Shown: in pieces, positions 9,685 through 19,329 of the stretch | How positions within the stretch are numbered: the first letter of the stretch is position 1 | How the letters are laid out: each line of letters starts with the position of its first letter | Assembly (NCBI RefSeq): GCF_023715655.1 | Contig: NZ_JAMBON010000001.1 | Location: forward strand, 124,001 to 188,000 | DNA length: 64,000 bases | Reading direction: 5' to 3' | Source of the DNA: Oceanobacillus luteolus | GTDB lineage: Bacteria; Bacillota; Bacilli; Bacillales; Amphibacillaceae | The notes under the pieces: model-generated | Databases searched by the model: none | What the model was told of the DNA's origin: nothing | The model's input: only the letters and a program-made list of their open reading frames with translations | Translations under genes and position numbers: made by a program

Positions 9685-10461
9685 GTGGAGCGTATATCGG
9701 TATGTTTAGTCGATGATAACCCAGAGTTGGTGTCATTAATGGAAGAATATTTTGATGAACAAGAGGATATTGAAGTAATTGGAACCGCTTCTAATGGAAA
9801 AGAATGTTTAGAGATGTTAGAAGTTTTGGAACCAGATATACTTATTTTAGATATTATTATGCCTCATATTGATGGTATTGCAGTATTAAATCAATTAAAG
9901 TCCATGGAATTGACTAAAACACCTCAAGTCATCATGTTGACAGCTTTTGGGCAAGAGGAAGTAATGAAAAAAGCCGTAGAATTCGGTGCGTCCTACTTTA
10001 TCTTAAAGCCATTTGATTTGGATCATCTTGCAGACCGAATTCGCACAATCAACACTAATACAGAATTTAAAACAAAAGTACCAAAGCAGAAAAAAGTGAC
10101 GAAAACACATAATCTTGAAGCAAATATTACGAATATAATACACGAAATAGGGGTACCGGCTCATATTAAAGGATATATGTATTTACGTGAAGCGATAACC
10201 ATGGTTTATAATGATATTGAACTATTGGGGTCCATTACAAAGACTCTTTATCCACAAATCGCCAAAAAGTTCAATACTACTGCGTCTAGAGTGGAACGGG
10301 CTATACGGCATGCTATAGAAGTCGCTTGGAATAGAGGGAATATTGACTCTATTTCGGCTTTATTCGGTTATACAATTAATATTTCAAAAGCAAAACCAAC
10401 CAATTCGGAGTTTATCGCTATGGTTGCCGACAGATTGCGATTGGAACATCAAGTCAGCTGA
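9685..10461 (+). CDS. spo0A: Sporulation master response regulator Spo0A
   Basis: A 258-residue Spo0A, the phosphorelay end point that switches cells to sporulation. The receiver domain has the acidic pocket DD at 10-11 and the phosphoacceptor Asp56 in [11 protein letters not shown], with the conserved Lys in LKPF. After a linker rich in Lys, the C-terminal effector domain carries [19 protein letters not shown] and the recognition region [21 protein letters not shown]. The start is a GTG at 9685 with GGAGG nine bases upstream. Sigma-H and 0A-box sites lie upstream and a strong terminator downstream, so it is a single-gene unit. Confidence 0.98.
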   Translation: MERISVCLVDDNPELVSLMEEYFDEQEDIEVIGTASNGKECLEMLEVLEPDILILDIIMPHIDGIAVLNQLKSMELTKTPQVIMLTAFGQEEVMKKAVEFGASYFILKPFDLDHLADRIRTINTNTEFKTKVPKQKKVTKTHNLEANITNIIHEIGVPAHIKGYMYLREAITMVYNDIELLGSITKTLYPQIAKKFNTTASRVERAIRHAIEVAWNRGNIDSISALFGYTINISKAKPTNSEFIAMVADRLRLEHQVS

Positions 10462-10465
10462 TAAA

Positions 10466-10504
10466 AATACCAACGAATGGAAAGTCTATTCGTTGGTATT
10501 TTAT
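10466..10504. terminator. Terminator between spo0A and the aspartokinase gene
   Basis: A perfect 13-bp inverted repeat, AATACCAACGAAT (10466-10478) with ATTCGTTGGTATT (10488-10500), followed by TTAT. The genes converge here, and it may serve both strands. Confidence 0.85.
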
Positions 10505-10562
10505 TTGTACAAATAAATTAGGTATTCTGAATCGAATACAGTAATTTAAAGATAACGTTATA

Positions 10563-11927
10563 TTATTTTACGACTGATTTTTCAACAAAATAGGATTGAT
10601 ATAATGAACGGATTGCACGTTCTAGATCCGATGCTTGAATGCCGAACATCATCGATACTTCAGATGAACCTTGGTTAATCATGTCGATATTAACTTTTGC
10701 TTTAGTGAAAGCTTCTGTAGCCTGGTTGGCAACCCCGATTGAATTAACAAGTCCTTCTCCTACAACCATGATAATTGCAATTCCTCTTGAAATACTAACT
10801 GTATCCGGATGTAGTTCATTCTTGATACGTTCAATGATGACATGTTCTTTTTCCCGAGGCAAGTTTCTTTCTCGGAATATAACTGACATATTATCAATAC
10901 CTGAAGGAGCATGCTCAAAAGATACGCCTTCATCTTCAAAGATATTTAACAGTTTACGTCCGAACCCAATTTCACGGTTCATCAAATATTTACTTACGAA
11001 TAGATTGCAGAAACCTGTATCACTTGCAATTCCTGTAACTACTTGCCCGTTTAAATCTCTTTCAGCAACAATTAACGTTCCTTCAGCGGTAGGATTATTT
11101 GTGTTTTTAATCGCTACCGGGATCTTCGCGTGATATGCTGGGATCAATGCTTCATCATGAAATACGGAAAACCCTGCATAGGAAAGTTCACGCATTTCCC
11201 TATAGGTAAGCTTTGTAATTTTTTTCGGATTAGGAACAAAAGCAGGATTGACAGAATAGACAGAGTCAACGTCCGTAAAATTCTCATATAGCTCAGCATT
11301 CACTCCAGCTGCAACTATTGATCCTGTTATATCTGAGCCGCCACGTGAGAATGTTACAAGTTTCCCTTCTTTCGTGTAGCCGAAGAAACCTGGAATTACC
11401 AATACTCCTTCGCGTTCCTTTAATTCCCGTATTTTATCGAAGCTTTCCGGTAATATCTGTGCATTTCCTGGTTCATCACTTAGAATTAATCCCGCTTCTT
11501 TAGGATTCACATAAGAAGCGTGTATACCTATCTTATTTAAGTATGCGCTGAGCATTTTTGCTGAGCTGTCTTCACCGATTGCTTTTACAGCATCCATCAA
11601 ACTTTCTTTATTTGGATGTAGTTTTTGAACCTTTTTTAAAGATACTGCAAACTCTTCCAATAAATCACGTGGGAGGTCGAGCTCAGTTACAATCTCGGTT
11701 AAACGTTCCATGATGATGTTCAGTTGATGTTCGTATGGTAATTGATTGATGTATGCTTTTCCAAGATCGATTAGCAAGTCGGTCATTTTAGTGTCTTCTT
11801 TGTATCGTTTTCCTGGAGCAGACACAACGATAAATTTGCGGCTCGCATCATCCTTTACAATATTTGCAACTTTAATTAACTGGTTAGCACTGGCCATTGA
11901 ACTGCCGCCAAATTTTGCGACCTTCAT
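10563..11927 (-). CDS. yclM: Aspartate kinase (AK III-like, YclM type)
   Basis: A 454-residue monofunctional aspartokinase catalysing ATP-dependent phosphorylation of aspartate, the first step to lysine, threonine and methionine. The N-terminal kinase domain has KVAKFGGSSMA, FVVSAPGKR-like residues, FSRGGSDITGS and FTDVDSVYSVNP; the C-terminus holds paired ACT domains (IDNMSVIF; ANQATEAFTKAKVNIDMINQGSSEVSMMFG). Length matches B. subtilis YclM/ThrD rather than the shorter AK I and II. The ATG is preceded on the minus strand by GGGGGAGAATGA. No lysine riboswitch or T-box is visible in the short leader. Confidence 0.93.
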   Translation of the reverse strand: MKVAKFGGSSMASANQLIKVANIVKDDASRKFIVVSAPGKRYKEDTKMTDLLIDLGKAYINQLPYEHQLNIIMERLTEIVTELDLPRDLLEEFAVSLKKVQKLHPNKESLMDAVKAIGEDSSAKMLSAYLNKIGIHASYVNPKEAGLILSDEPGNAQILPESFDKIRELKEREGVLVIPGFFGYTKEGKLVTFSRGGSDITGSIVAAGVNAELYENFTDVDSVYSVNPAFVPNPKKITKLTYREMRELSYAGFSVFHDEALIPAYHAKIPVAIKNTNNPTAEGTLIVAERDLNGQVVTGIASDTGFCNLFVSKYLMNREIGFGRKLLNIFEDEGVSFEHAPSGIDNMSVIFRERNLPREKEHVIIERIKNELHPDTVSISRGIAIIMVVGEGLVNSIGVANQATEAFTKAKVNIDMINQGSSEVSMMFGIQASDLERAIRSLYQSYFVEKSVVK

Positions 11928-12021
11928 TCATTCTCCCCCTGACACAATAAAATATAATTTTCTAATAATCATACCATAAAAAAGTCAAAAAATGACGAAA
12001 ATGAACAAAAAAGTTTGCAAA

Positions 12022-12053
12022 ATAAAAAACTCTTCTTATGAGAGAGAAGAGTT
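12022..12053 (-). terminator. Terminator after the DUF2627 gene
   Basis: On the minus strand AACTCTTC and GAAGAGTT form an 8-bp stem (12046-12053 with 12029-12036) followed by TTTTTATT. Confidence 0.75.
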
Positions 12054-12090
12054 AATGTAATTAGGAACATTTTAAACGAAAGTATTGATT

Positions 12091-12333
12091 TTAAGCGTCA
12101 ATCGAATTACCCTTTTTAACTTTAATATTCCTTTTCCTGTCCCGAAAGATGATAAACCCTCCAAGGAATCCAACTCCCACTATAAAGAGTAATAACCCGA
12201 CAGAAAATTGTATCCATGAATACACAAAAATTGTATAAAAGTCATTGAATAATGTATCACGCATCAGTTTAATTCCAATTGCGGCAATAACCCCAGGAAT
12301 CAAAAGTATAATAATCGCCAAATTTCTAACCAT
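12091..12333 (-). CDS. yqzF: DUF2627 membrane protein YqzF
   Basis: An 80-residue protein with two predicted membrane helices (IIILLIPGVIAAIGIKLM and a segment around VGLLLFIVGVGFLGGFIIF) and a short basic cytoplasmic tail. Sequence and position next to bkdR match the DUF2627/YqzF family, which has no known function. The SD on the minus strand is AAAGGGGAATTTAC. It is transcribed divergently from bkdR and ends in its own terminator. Confidence 0.85.
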   Translation of the reverse strand: MVRNLAIIILLIPGVIAAIGIKLMRDTLFNDFYTIFVYSWIQFSVGLLLFIVGVGFLGGFIIFRDRKRNIKVKKGNSIDA

Positions 12334-12554
12334 GTAAATTCCCCTTTAGTTCACTTGTAAAATACATCTTATAATAAAGTATAACAAAATAAACATTAAT
12401 TCGGTATTAAATCGTCATTTGTTCGTTGAAAATACATAATGAACATAGATTACTACTAAGATTTTTTGATACACTTCGCATTCCAAGGTCTTTTTATTAG
12501 CCTTCTGAGAAGCGTGAAGTATACTATGCAGTAATTATCACAATCAATTTAACA

Positions 12555-12583
12555 TTGCTAATTAATTCATGTTAAAGTATCAT
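12555..12583 (+). promoter_or_regulatory. Possible sigma-A promoter of bkdR
   Basis: TTGCTA (12555-12560), a 17-base spacer and TATCAT (12578-12583). The rest of the 285-base gap between yqzF and bkdR shows no gene. Confidence 0.4.
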
Positions 12584-12618
12584 ATAGGTATGCAATATAA
12601 TGCAAAGGTGGTGAGGCG

Positions 12619-14655
12619 ATGAAAAAAGTGTTGATTGTCGGTGCTGGTAGGGGAGGCACAGCCTTAATAAAAATCATCCAATCCACTGCGAGTATGCAAA
12701 TTGTAGCAGTAGTCGATCATAATGAAACAGCTCCAGGTTTAGCTTTAGCTAAGAAATTACATATCAATACAGGAACTGAATGGAAAGAATGGCTGGATCA
12801 TGACATCGATATTATGATTGAAGCTACTGGGGATAATACTGTACTGGAAGAAATGATACGTTCAAGAAAAGACAAGACAGTCGTAGTTCCAGGAGCAGTA
12901 GCCTACATCATATCGGAACTTGTTGAAGAGAAAGGTGCATTACTCGAGCAAATTAAACTACAAAGTGACAATCAAGAGTTGATTCTCAATCACATTCGTG
13001 ATGGAATGATCGTAATAGACAATCAAGAAATTATTCGATTTGTGAATGAGAAGGCCGCTGAAATAGTCGGTATCCCTAAGAATGACTTTATAGGTACCCC
13101 TATCCAAGATGTAATAAAAAATTCACGTTTACCACAAGTGCTTAAAAGTCGGGAAAAAGAAATTAATAAAAAGTTTACGCTGGATAACGGTAAACAGATT
13201 ATCTCCACAAGAATCCCACTTATTAGTGAGCGAGGTGAATTGGTTGGTGCCTTTACATTATTTAAGGATATTACGGAAGTCGTCAAACTCGCAGAAGAAA
13301 ATACCGACTTGATAGAAGTAAAGAATATGCTTGAGGCAATCATAAAATCATCGGATGAAGCAATTAGTGTAGTGGACGAAAAAGGTAACGGCATCATGAT
13401 CAACCCTGCATATACAAGGATAACAGGTTTAACTGAGGCAGAGGTCATTGGGAAACCTGCCACCGTGGATATCCACGAAGGGGAGAGCATGCATATGAAG
13501 GTATTGCAAACAGGCAAAGCCTACCGCGGAGTCCGGATGAAAGTCGGTCAGTATAAAAAAGATGTTATTGTGAATATTGCACCTATTATAGTAAAAGGTA
13601 AAATTCGTGGAAGTGTTGGGGTACTTCATGATGTTTCAGAAATCCAAGCATTGACAAAAGAACTCAAGCTAGCAAAGCAACTTATTAGAAGCCTTGAGGC
13701 CAAGTATACTTTTGGCGATATTATCGGATCTTCTCCTGAGTTGCAACTTGCCCTGGAACAAGCAAAAGTCGGTGCGAGAACACCAGCCACTGTATTACTT
13801 AGAGGTGATTCCGGCACTGGTAAGGAATTGTTTGCCCACGCCATCCATAATGAAAGCATTCGTAAACATAATAAATTTATACGGGTTAATTGTGCTGCCA
13901 TAAATGAGAGACTGCTCGAAATCGAATTATTTGGTCTGGAATCAACCACGGAACAAGAAACGAAAATCGGTGCGTTTGAAGAAGCTCACAAAGGCAGTGT
14001 ATTCCTAGATGAAATCGGGGAACTTTCCTTAAATATGCAATCAAAGATATTACGTGTATTGGAAGAAAAAGAAATCATCCGTGTAGGCGGCAGGGAACCA
14101 ATTCCGGTAGATGTGAGAATAATTACAGCAACTAACCTGAATTTAGAAAGAGCGATTCATAATCGTACTTTCAGGGAGGATCTGTACTATCGGTTAAATC
14201 GCTTGCCGATATTTATACCATCACTAAGCGAGAGGAAATCTGATATTCCGGAATTATCGTATCATCTCATTCAAAAACTGAACAGTGATTACGGGAGAAA
14301 CGTCAAAAGTATTAGTGAAGAAGCAGTTGATTTGTTGGAACAATACCACTGGCCAGGAAATGTGAGAGAGCTTGAAAATATATTAGGTAGAGCGATGATT
14401 TTTATGGATAATCAGGAAGAAGTGATTACGAAAGATCACTTACCAAAACTAGAGCAGAACTCGGAAGATGAAAAGCAATCCAATCTACTTTTTCCAGAAT
14501 GGGAATCATTATCTGAAGCAGTCGAAACGTTTGAAAGGGATTATATTAACAAAGTATATAAGAGTAATGGTTTCAACAAAACAAAAACCGCACAGGCATT
14601 GGATATATCCATTCGAAATCTTTATTATAAAATAGAGAAGTATCAGCTTGAATAA
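12619..14655 (+). CDS. bkdR: BkdR-type enhancer-binding-family regulator lacking the GAFTGA loop
   Basis: A 678-residue regulator placed directly before the bkd operon. Domains in order: a Rossmann-like N-terminal domain with VGAGRGG (res 1-115), two PAS domains (about 125-240 and 245-350), an AAA+ ATPase with Walker A GDSGTGKE (res 396-403, Lys402) and Walker B FLDEIGE (Asp464, Glu465), the arginine-finger region FREDLYYRLNRLP, and a C-terminal Fis-type HTH (TKTAQALDISIRNLYYKI). The GAFTGA motif that contacts sigma-54 is missing: after LFGLE (res 437-441) the segment STTEQETKIGAFEEA takes its place. It may therefore control bkd without sigma-54. Confidence 0.9.
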   Translation: MKKVLIVGAGRGGTALIKIIQSTASMQIVAVVDHNETAPGLALAKKLHINTGTEWKEWLDHDIDIMIEATGDNTVLEEMIRSRKDKTVVVPGAVAYIISELVEEKGALLEQIKLQSDNQELILNHIRDGMIVIDNQEIIRFVNEKAAEIVGIPKNDFIGTPIQDVIKNSRLPQVLKSREKEINKKFTLDNGKQIISTRIPLISERGELVGAFTLFKDITEVVKLAEENTDLIEVKNMLEAIIKSSDEAISVVDEKGNGIMINPAYTRITGLTEAEVIGKPATVDIHEGESMHMKVLQTGKAYRGVRMKVGQYKKDVIVNIAPIIVKGKIRGSVGVLHDVSEIQALTKELKLAKQLIRSLEAKYTFGDIIGSSPELQLALEQAKVGARTPATVLLRGDSGTGKELFAHAIHNESIRKHNKFIRVNCAAINERLLEIELFGLESTTEQETKIGAFEEAHKGSVFLDEIGELSLNMQSKILRVLEEKEIIRVGGREPIPVDVRIITATNLNLERAIHNRTFREDLYYRLNRLPIFIPSLSERKSDIPELSYHLIQKLNSDYGRNVKSISEEAVDLLEQYHWPGNVRELENILGRAMIFMDNQEEVITKDHLPKLEQNSEDEKQSNLLFPEWESLSEAVETFERDYINKVYKSNGFNKTKTAQALDISIRNLYYKIEKYQLE

Positions 14656-14670
14656 TGTTATCTAAAAATA

Positions 14671-14685
14671 GTAAAGCGCTTACAT
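14671..14685 (+). promoter_or_regulatory. cre-like site upstream of bcd
   Basis: GTAAAGCGCTTACAT contains the GCGCTTACA half of the CcpA cre consensus exactly, and matches 12 of 14 positions overall. It lies 50-64 bases before the bcd start, where CcpA binding could affect transcription. No -24/-12 sigma-54 element is seen in the 14656-14734 gap. Confidence 0.4.
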
Positions 14686-14734
14686 TCAGCCGTTTAAATG
14701 TTTTACCAATAAATTAAAACATGGAGGAATCAAA

Positions 14735-15829
14735 ATGGAAATCTTTAACGTCATGGGTAAATACGATTATGAACAATTGATTTTATGTCAAGATAAGGCA
14801 TCTGGTCTCAAGGCAATTATTGCAATTCATGATACAACTTTAGGTCCTGCTTTAGGTGGAACAAGAATGTGGACGTATGATTCAGAAGAAGCAGCAATTG
14901 AAGATGCATTACGGTTGGCAAAAGGTATGACATATAAAAATGCCGCTGCCGGATTAGATTTAGGTGGAGGAAAAACTGTTATTATAGGTGATCCAAGAAA
15001 AGATAAGAATCCTGAAATGTTCCGGGCATTTGGCCGTTATATTCAAGGATTGGGTGGTCGTTATATTACGGCTGAGGATGTCGGTACTACAACTGAGGAT
15101 ATGGATCTTATTCATTTAGAAACGGAGTATGTTACAGGCATTTCCCCGAATACACCAGGAGCAGCCGGAAATCCATCACCAGTGACTGCTTATGGAGTCT
15201 ACCAAGGGATGAAAGCGACTGCTAAAGAAGCGTTCGGAAGTGATTCACTTGAAGGTAAAATTATAGCCGTTCAAGGGGTTGGAAACGTAGCTTATGCATT
15301 ATGCGAATATCTCCACAACGAAGGCGCAGAATTGATTGTAACAGATATTAACGAGGACTCAGTGAAGCGTGCAGTTGAGAACTTTGGGGCTAAAGCAGTC
15401 GGTCCGAATGAAATTTATCGGGTAGATTGTGATATATTTGCTCCATGTGCATTAGGAGCAATTATTAATGATGAGACACTTCCTCAATTTAAAGCGAAAG
15501 TCATCGCTGGCTCAGCGAATAATCAATTGGCTGAGGATAGACATGGTGATGCCTTGCATGAGATGGGGATCATTTATGCTCCAGATTATGTAATCAATGC
15601 CGGGGGAGTAATTAATGTCGCTGATGAGCTCGCTGGGTATAACAAAGAAAGAGCATTGAAAAAGGTAGGAATCATTTATTCCAATCTTGAGCGAGTATAT
15701 GAAATTTCTAAAAGAGATAATGTACCTACTTATGTTGCAGCAGATCGAATGGCGGAAGAAAGAATCAATGCAAAACGTCAATCCCGGAGTCAGTTTTTAA
15801 CAAATGAACGCCATATTTTAAATAGATAG
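14735..15829 (+). CDS. bcd: Leucine dehydrogenase
   Basis: A 364-residue NAD-dependent leucine dehydrogenase that deaminates leucine, valine and isoleucine to branched 2-oxo acids. It has the catalytic Lys80 in [10 protein letters not shown], the dinucleotide-binding [11 protein letters not shown] and the DIFAPCALG segment. The SD is ATGGAGGAATC. It is the first gene of the operon here; in B. subtilis ptb precedes it and buk follows it, and both are absent. Its product feeds the BkdA-BkdB-LpdV complex encoded next, which makes branched acyl-CoA primers for iso/anteiso fatty acids. Confidence 0.97.
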   Translation: MEIFNVMGKYDYEQLILCQDKASGLKAIIAIHDTTLGPALGGTRMWTYDSEEAAIEDALRLAKGMTYKNAAAGLDLGGGKTVIIGDPRKDKNPEMFRAFGRYIQGLGGRYITAEDVGTTTEDMDLIHLETEYVTGISPNTPGAAGNPSPVTAYGVYQGMKATAKEAFGSDSLEGKIIAVQGVGNVAYALCEYLHNEGAELIVTDINEDSVKRAVENFGAKAVGPNEIYRVDCDIFAPCALGAIINDETLPQFKAKVIAGSANNQLAEDRHGDALHEMGIIYAPDYVINAGGVINVADELAGYNKERALKKVGIIYSNLERVYEISKRDNVPTYVAADRMAEERINAKRQSRSQFLTNERHILNR

Positions 15830-15864
15830 TAAAATGCTTGCTAATGCGAAAGGAGCGGTTCTAC

Positions 15865-17286
15865 ATGGCAGAAGATTATGATTTAGTCATACTAGGGGGA
15901 GGTACTGGCGGTTATGTCGCGGCTATTCGTGCTTCTCAACTTGGATTAAAGACAGCAATAGTTGAAAATGGAAAGCTCGGTGGTACTTGTCTTCATCGAG
16001 GATGTATACCATCAAAAGCGTTGCTTCGGAGCGCTGAGGTTTATCGCCAAACTCTAGAGGCAGCAACTTTTGGGATTGAGACGAAGGATACTCGACTGGA
16101 CTTCTTAAAAGTACAAGAGAGAAAAAATACTATAGTGGAAAATCTGCACAAAGGTGTCCAGAGTCTAATGAAGAAAGGAAAGATCGATGTCTATCATGGT
16201 TTCGGAAGAATTCTTGGACCCAGTATATTCTCTCCAATGCCTGGAACGATATCGGTTGAGTACGAAAATGGAGACGAGAATACAATTTTAACACCTAAAA
16301 ATGTCATTGTCGCGACAGGTTCACATCCTAGAAGTCTTCCAGGGCTAGATATTGATGGAGAGTACGTGATGTCTTCTGATGAAGCACTGCAAATGGAGGC
16401 TTTGCCGGAATCCATCATAATCGTTGGCGGTGGTGTTATCGGAATTGAATGGGCCTCGATGTTGAGGGACTTTGGTGTTGAAGTGACCGTAATAGAGTAT
16501 GGGAAACAAATCTTACCGACTGAGGACCACGCAATTTCAAGAGAAATGGAACGCTTACTTAAGAAAAAAGGAATAAAATTTGTAAAGGAAGCAAATGTAC
16601 TCGGTGATACCTTACAAATAGAGAATGGTGTGACGATTAAAGCGGAAGTTAAAGGTGAACCAACTTCCTTTACAGCTGATAAAATCCTAGTTTCTGTTGG
16701 ACGTGCAGCTAATGTGGAGAACATTGGATTGAATAATACGGATATTCAGCTGGAAAATGGGTTTATAAAAACGAATCAACATTTTCAAACAAAAGAATCA
16801 CATATCTATGCGATTGGTGATGTTATAGGAGGTATGCAACTAGCCCATGTTGCTTCCCATGAAGGTATCCATGCTGTGGAGCATATCGCTAATCAACAAC
16901 CGATGCCCATTGATTACGAAGCTGTATCAAGTTGCATTTATTCCAACCCTGAAGCAGCCAGTGTGGGATTAACAGAAGCGGAAGCAAAAGAACGAGGTTT
17001 CGATATTAAAGTGGGTAAATTCCCATTTCAAGCTGTCGGTAAGGCACTGGTTTACGGTGAATCGGCTGGATTTGTGAAGATAATAGCAGATAAGAATACA
17101 GAGGATGTACTTGGAGTCCATATGATTGGGCCACATGTTACTGATATGATATCAGAAGCTGGGTTAGCAAAAATGCTCGATGCAACCCCGTGGGAAATTG
17201 CAGGGACAATCCATCCTCATCCTACGCTATCTGAAGCGATAGGGGAAGCCGCATTAGCTGTTGATGGAAAACAGATTCATGGTTGA
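15865..17286 (+). CDS. lpdV: Dihydrolipoyl dehydrogenase (E3) of the branched-chain 2-oxoacid dehydrogenase
   Basis: A 473-residue flavoprotein that reoxidises the dihydrolipoyl arm of BkdB with NAD. FAD site GGGTGG (res 11-16), redox disulfide Cys42/Cys47 in GGTCLHRGCIPSK, NAD site VGGGVIGIE, second FAD motif YAIGDVIGG and the C-terminal catalytic HPHPTLSE are all visible. The start MAEDYDL at 15865 follows AAAGGAGCGG; upstream in-frame codons add unrelated residues. It directly follows bcd (35 bases), and bkdAA begins 29 bases later. Confidence 0.96.
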   Translation: MAEDYDLVILGGGTGGYVAAIRASQLGLKTAIVENGKLGGTCLHRGCIPSKALLRSAEVYRQTLEAATFGIETKDTRLDFLKVQERKNTIVENLHKGVQSLMKKGKIDVYHGFGRILGPSIFSPMPGTISVEYENGDENTILTPKNVIVATGSHPRSLPGLDIDGEYVMSSDEALQMEALPESIIIVGGGVIGIEWASMLRDFGVEVTVIEYGKQILPTEDHAISREMERLLKKKGIKFVKEANVLGDTLQIENGVTIKAEVKGEPTSFTADKILVSVGRAANVENIGLNNTDIQLENGFIKTNQHFQTKESHIYAIGDVIGGMQLAHVASHEGIHAVEHIANQQPMPIDYEAVSSCIYSNPEAASVGLTEAEAKERGFDIKVGKFPFQAVGKALVYGESAGFVKIIADKNTEDVLGVHMIGPHVTDMISEAGLAKMLDATPWEIAGTIHPHPTLSEAIGEAALAVDGKQIHG

Positions 17287-17315
17287 TGATTGAAGATAGA
17301 AGGAGTGAACCGATA

Positions 17316-18308
17316 ATGGGTAATAAACGTCATGAGAAAATTGGCTTAAGCGAGGAACAAGTTTTAGAGATGTACAAAACGATGTTGCTTGCAAGGAAAA
17401 TCGATGAACGCATGTGGTTATTAAATCGTTCTGGTAAGATTCCTTTCGTAATTTCCTGTCAAGGTCAAGAAGCGGCACAGGTAGGAGCAGCATTTGCTCT
17501 TGATAGACAAAAGGATTGGACAGCACCTTATTACCGTGATCTTGGAGTAGTATTAGCTTTTGGCATGACTCCTAAAGACTTGATGTTATCTGCTTTCGCA
17601 AAAGCAGAGGATCCAAACTCCGGCGGAAGACAAATGCCAGGACACTTTGGTCAGAAGAAAAACAGGATCCTAACAGGCTCATCTCCAGTTACAACCCAGT
17701 TACCTCATGCAGTAGGGGTCGCTTTAGCTGGGAAGATGGAGAAACAAGATTTTGTTTCCTTTGTCACTTTAGGTGAAGGGTCATCAAACCAAGGAGACTT
17801 CCATGAAGGGTTAAACTTTGCTGGTGTTCATAAGCTACCTGTAATTACGATGGTTGAGAATAATAAATATGCCATTTCTGTTCCATTTGACAGGCAAGTT
17901 GCGAGTGAAAATATATCGATTCGTGCGAGTAGTTATGGAATGCACGGTATAACAGTTGATGGTAATGATCCGATTGCAGTTTATGAAGCGGTAAAAGACG
18001 CAAGGGAACGGGCTATAAATGGTGAGGGACCATCATTGATCGAGGCGGTTACCTATCGTCTAACTGCTCACTCCAGTGATGATGATGACCGTACGTACCG
18101 TGAAAAAGAAGAAATTGAAGAAGCGAAAAAGCATGATTGTGTACTCACTTTCTCTAATTACTTAAAAGAGGTGGGTGTACTGACAGAAGAACTAGATGAA
18201 AAGATACATGCCGAAGTTAAAGAACTGGTTAATGAGGCAACGGAATATGCGGAAGAAGCGCCATATGCTGCACCGGAACATGCTTTACGTTTTGTTTACG
18301 AGGAATAG
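17316..18308 (+). CDS. bkdAA: Branched-chain 2-oxoacid dehydrogenase E1 alpha subunit
   Basis: A 330-residue E1 alpha subunit. With BkdAB and thiamine diphosphate it decarboxylates branched 2-oxo acids and transfers the acyl group to BkdB. The thiamine-diphosphate motif begins at LGEGSSNQGDFHEGLNFA and extends to VENNKYAIS; the phosphorylation-loop-like region TYRLTAHSSDDDD is also typical. The start MGNKRHEKIG follows AGAAGGAGTG. Operon position between lpdV and bkdAB is standard. Confidence 0.96.
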   Translation: MGNKRHEKIGLSEEQVLEMYKTMLLARKIDERMWLLNRSGKIPFVISCQGQEAAQVGAAFALDRQKDWTAPYYRDLGVVLAFGMTPKDLMLSAFAKAEDPNSGGRQMPGHFGQKKNRILTGSSPVTTQLPHAVGVALAGKMEKQDFVSFVTLGEGSSNQGDFHEGLNFAGVHKLPVITMVENNKYAISVPFDRQVASENISIRASSYGMHGITVDGNDPIAVYEAVKDARERAINGEGPSLIEAVTYRLTAHSSDDDDRTYREKEEIEEAKKHDCVLTFSNYLKEVGVLTEELDEKIHAEVKELVNEATEYAEEAPYAAPEHALRFVYEE

Positions 18309-18323
18309 GAGGGAGAAACTGTC

Positions 18324-19307
18324 ATGGCAGTCATGTCTTATATACAGGCGGTAACCACTGCTTTACGAGAAGAAATGCAACGCGATGAAAAGGTATTTAT
18401 TTTAGGTGAAGATGTTGGTAAAAAAGGTGGGGTTTTCAAAGCTACAGACGGATTATACGAAGAATTTGGAGGAGATCGAGTCCTTGATACACCATTATCA
18501 GAGTCTGCGATAGCCGGGGTTGGAATCGGTGCAGCAATGTATGGAATGCGCCCGGTAGCTGAGATGCAATTTGCAGATTTCATTATGCCGGCGGTAAATC
18601 AAATTATCTCGGAAGCTGCAAAAATCCGGTATAGATCCAATAATGACTGGAACGCTCCAATCACAATCCGAGCACCTTATGGTGGAGGAGTGCATGGCGC
18701 TTTATACCACTCACAGTCAGTAGAAGCAGTATTCGCCAATCAGCCTGGTTTGAAAATTGTTATGCCGTCCACCCCTTTTGATGTCAAAGGATTATTGAAA
18801 GCTGCAATTCGCGATAATGATCCTGTACTGTTTTTCGAACATAAACGTGCTTATAGACTTATTAAGGGAGAAGTTCCAGACGAAGATTATGTACTACCGA
18901 TCGGAAAAGCTGATGTGAAAAGAGAAGGTGATGATATTACGGTCATTACTTATGGTTTAGGGGTACACTTTGCACTGCAAGCAGCTGAAAAGCTGGCGGA
19001 GGATGGAATCGATACTCATATCCTTGACCTTCGTACAGTCTATCCGCTTGATCAAGAAGCAATTATTGAAGCAGCAAAGAAAACGGGTAAAGTATTGCTT
19101 GTAACTGAAGATAACAAAGAAGGTAGTATTATAGGAGAAGTGGCAGCGATAATTGCTGAGAATTGTCTGTTCGATCTGGACGCACCCGTTATGCGCCTTG
19201 CTGGACCTGATGTCCCTGCAATGCCATATTCTCCACCAATGGAAAAATTCTTCATGATCAATCCTGACAAAGTCGAAAAGGCATGTCGTGACTTAGCTGA
19301 ATTTTAA
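18324..19307 (+). CDS. bkdAB: Branched-chain 2-oxoacid dehydrogenase E1 beta subunit
   Basis: A 327-residue E1 beta subunit pairing with BkdAA. It has LGEDVGKKGGVFKATDGL near the N-terminus, the DTPLSESAIAGVGIGAAM and EMQFADFIMPAVNQI segments that build the cofactor site, and the C-terminal transketolase domain around ILDLRTVYPLD. The SD is AGGAGGGAGAAACTGTC. It lies 15 bases after bkdAA and 22 before bkdB. Confidence 0.96.
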   Translation: MAVMSYIQAVTTALREEMQRDEKVFILGEDVGKKGGVFKATDGLYEEFGGDRVLDTPLSESAIAGVGIGAAMYGMRPVAEMQFADFIMPAVNQIISEAAKIRYRSNNDWNAPITIRAPYGGGVHGALYHSQSVEAVFANQPGLKIVMPSTPFDVKGLLKAAIRDNDPVLFFEHKRAYRLIKGEVPDEDYVLPIGKADVKREGDDITVITYGLGVHFALQAAEKLAEDGIDTHILDLRTVYPLDQEAIIEAAKKTGKVLLVTEDNKEGSIIGEVAAIIAENCLFDLDAPVMRLAGPDVPAMPYSPPMEKFFMINPDKVEKACRDLAEF

Positions 19308-19329
19308 TGCAGAAGGAGGTTAAAAAATA

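Noticed and set aside
11928-12021. Lysine riboswitch or T-box upstream of the aspartokinase gene
   Set aside because: The leader is short, A-rich and lacks the conserved stems or a T-box sequence.
12596-12601. TATAAT as the bkdR -10 box
   Set aside because: It would put the transcript start inside or just before the SD, leaving almost no leader; the site at 12555-12583 fits better.
16194-16724. 176-codon frame antisense to lpdV
   Set aside because: Mirror of conserved lpdV codons; no known domain or SD.
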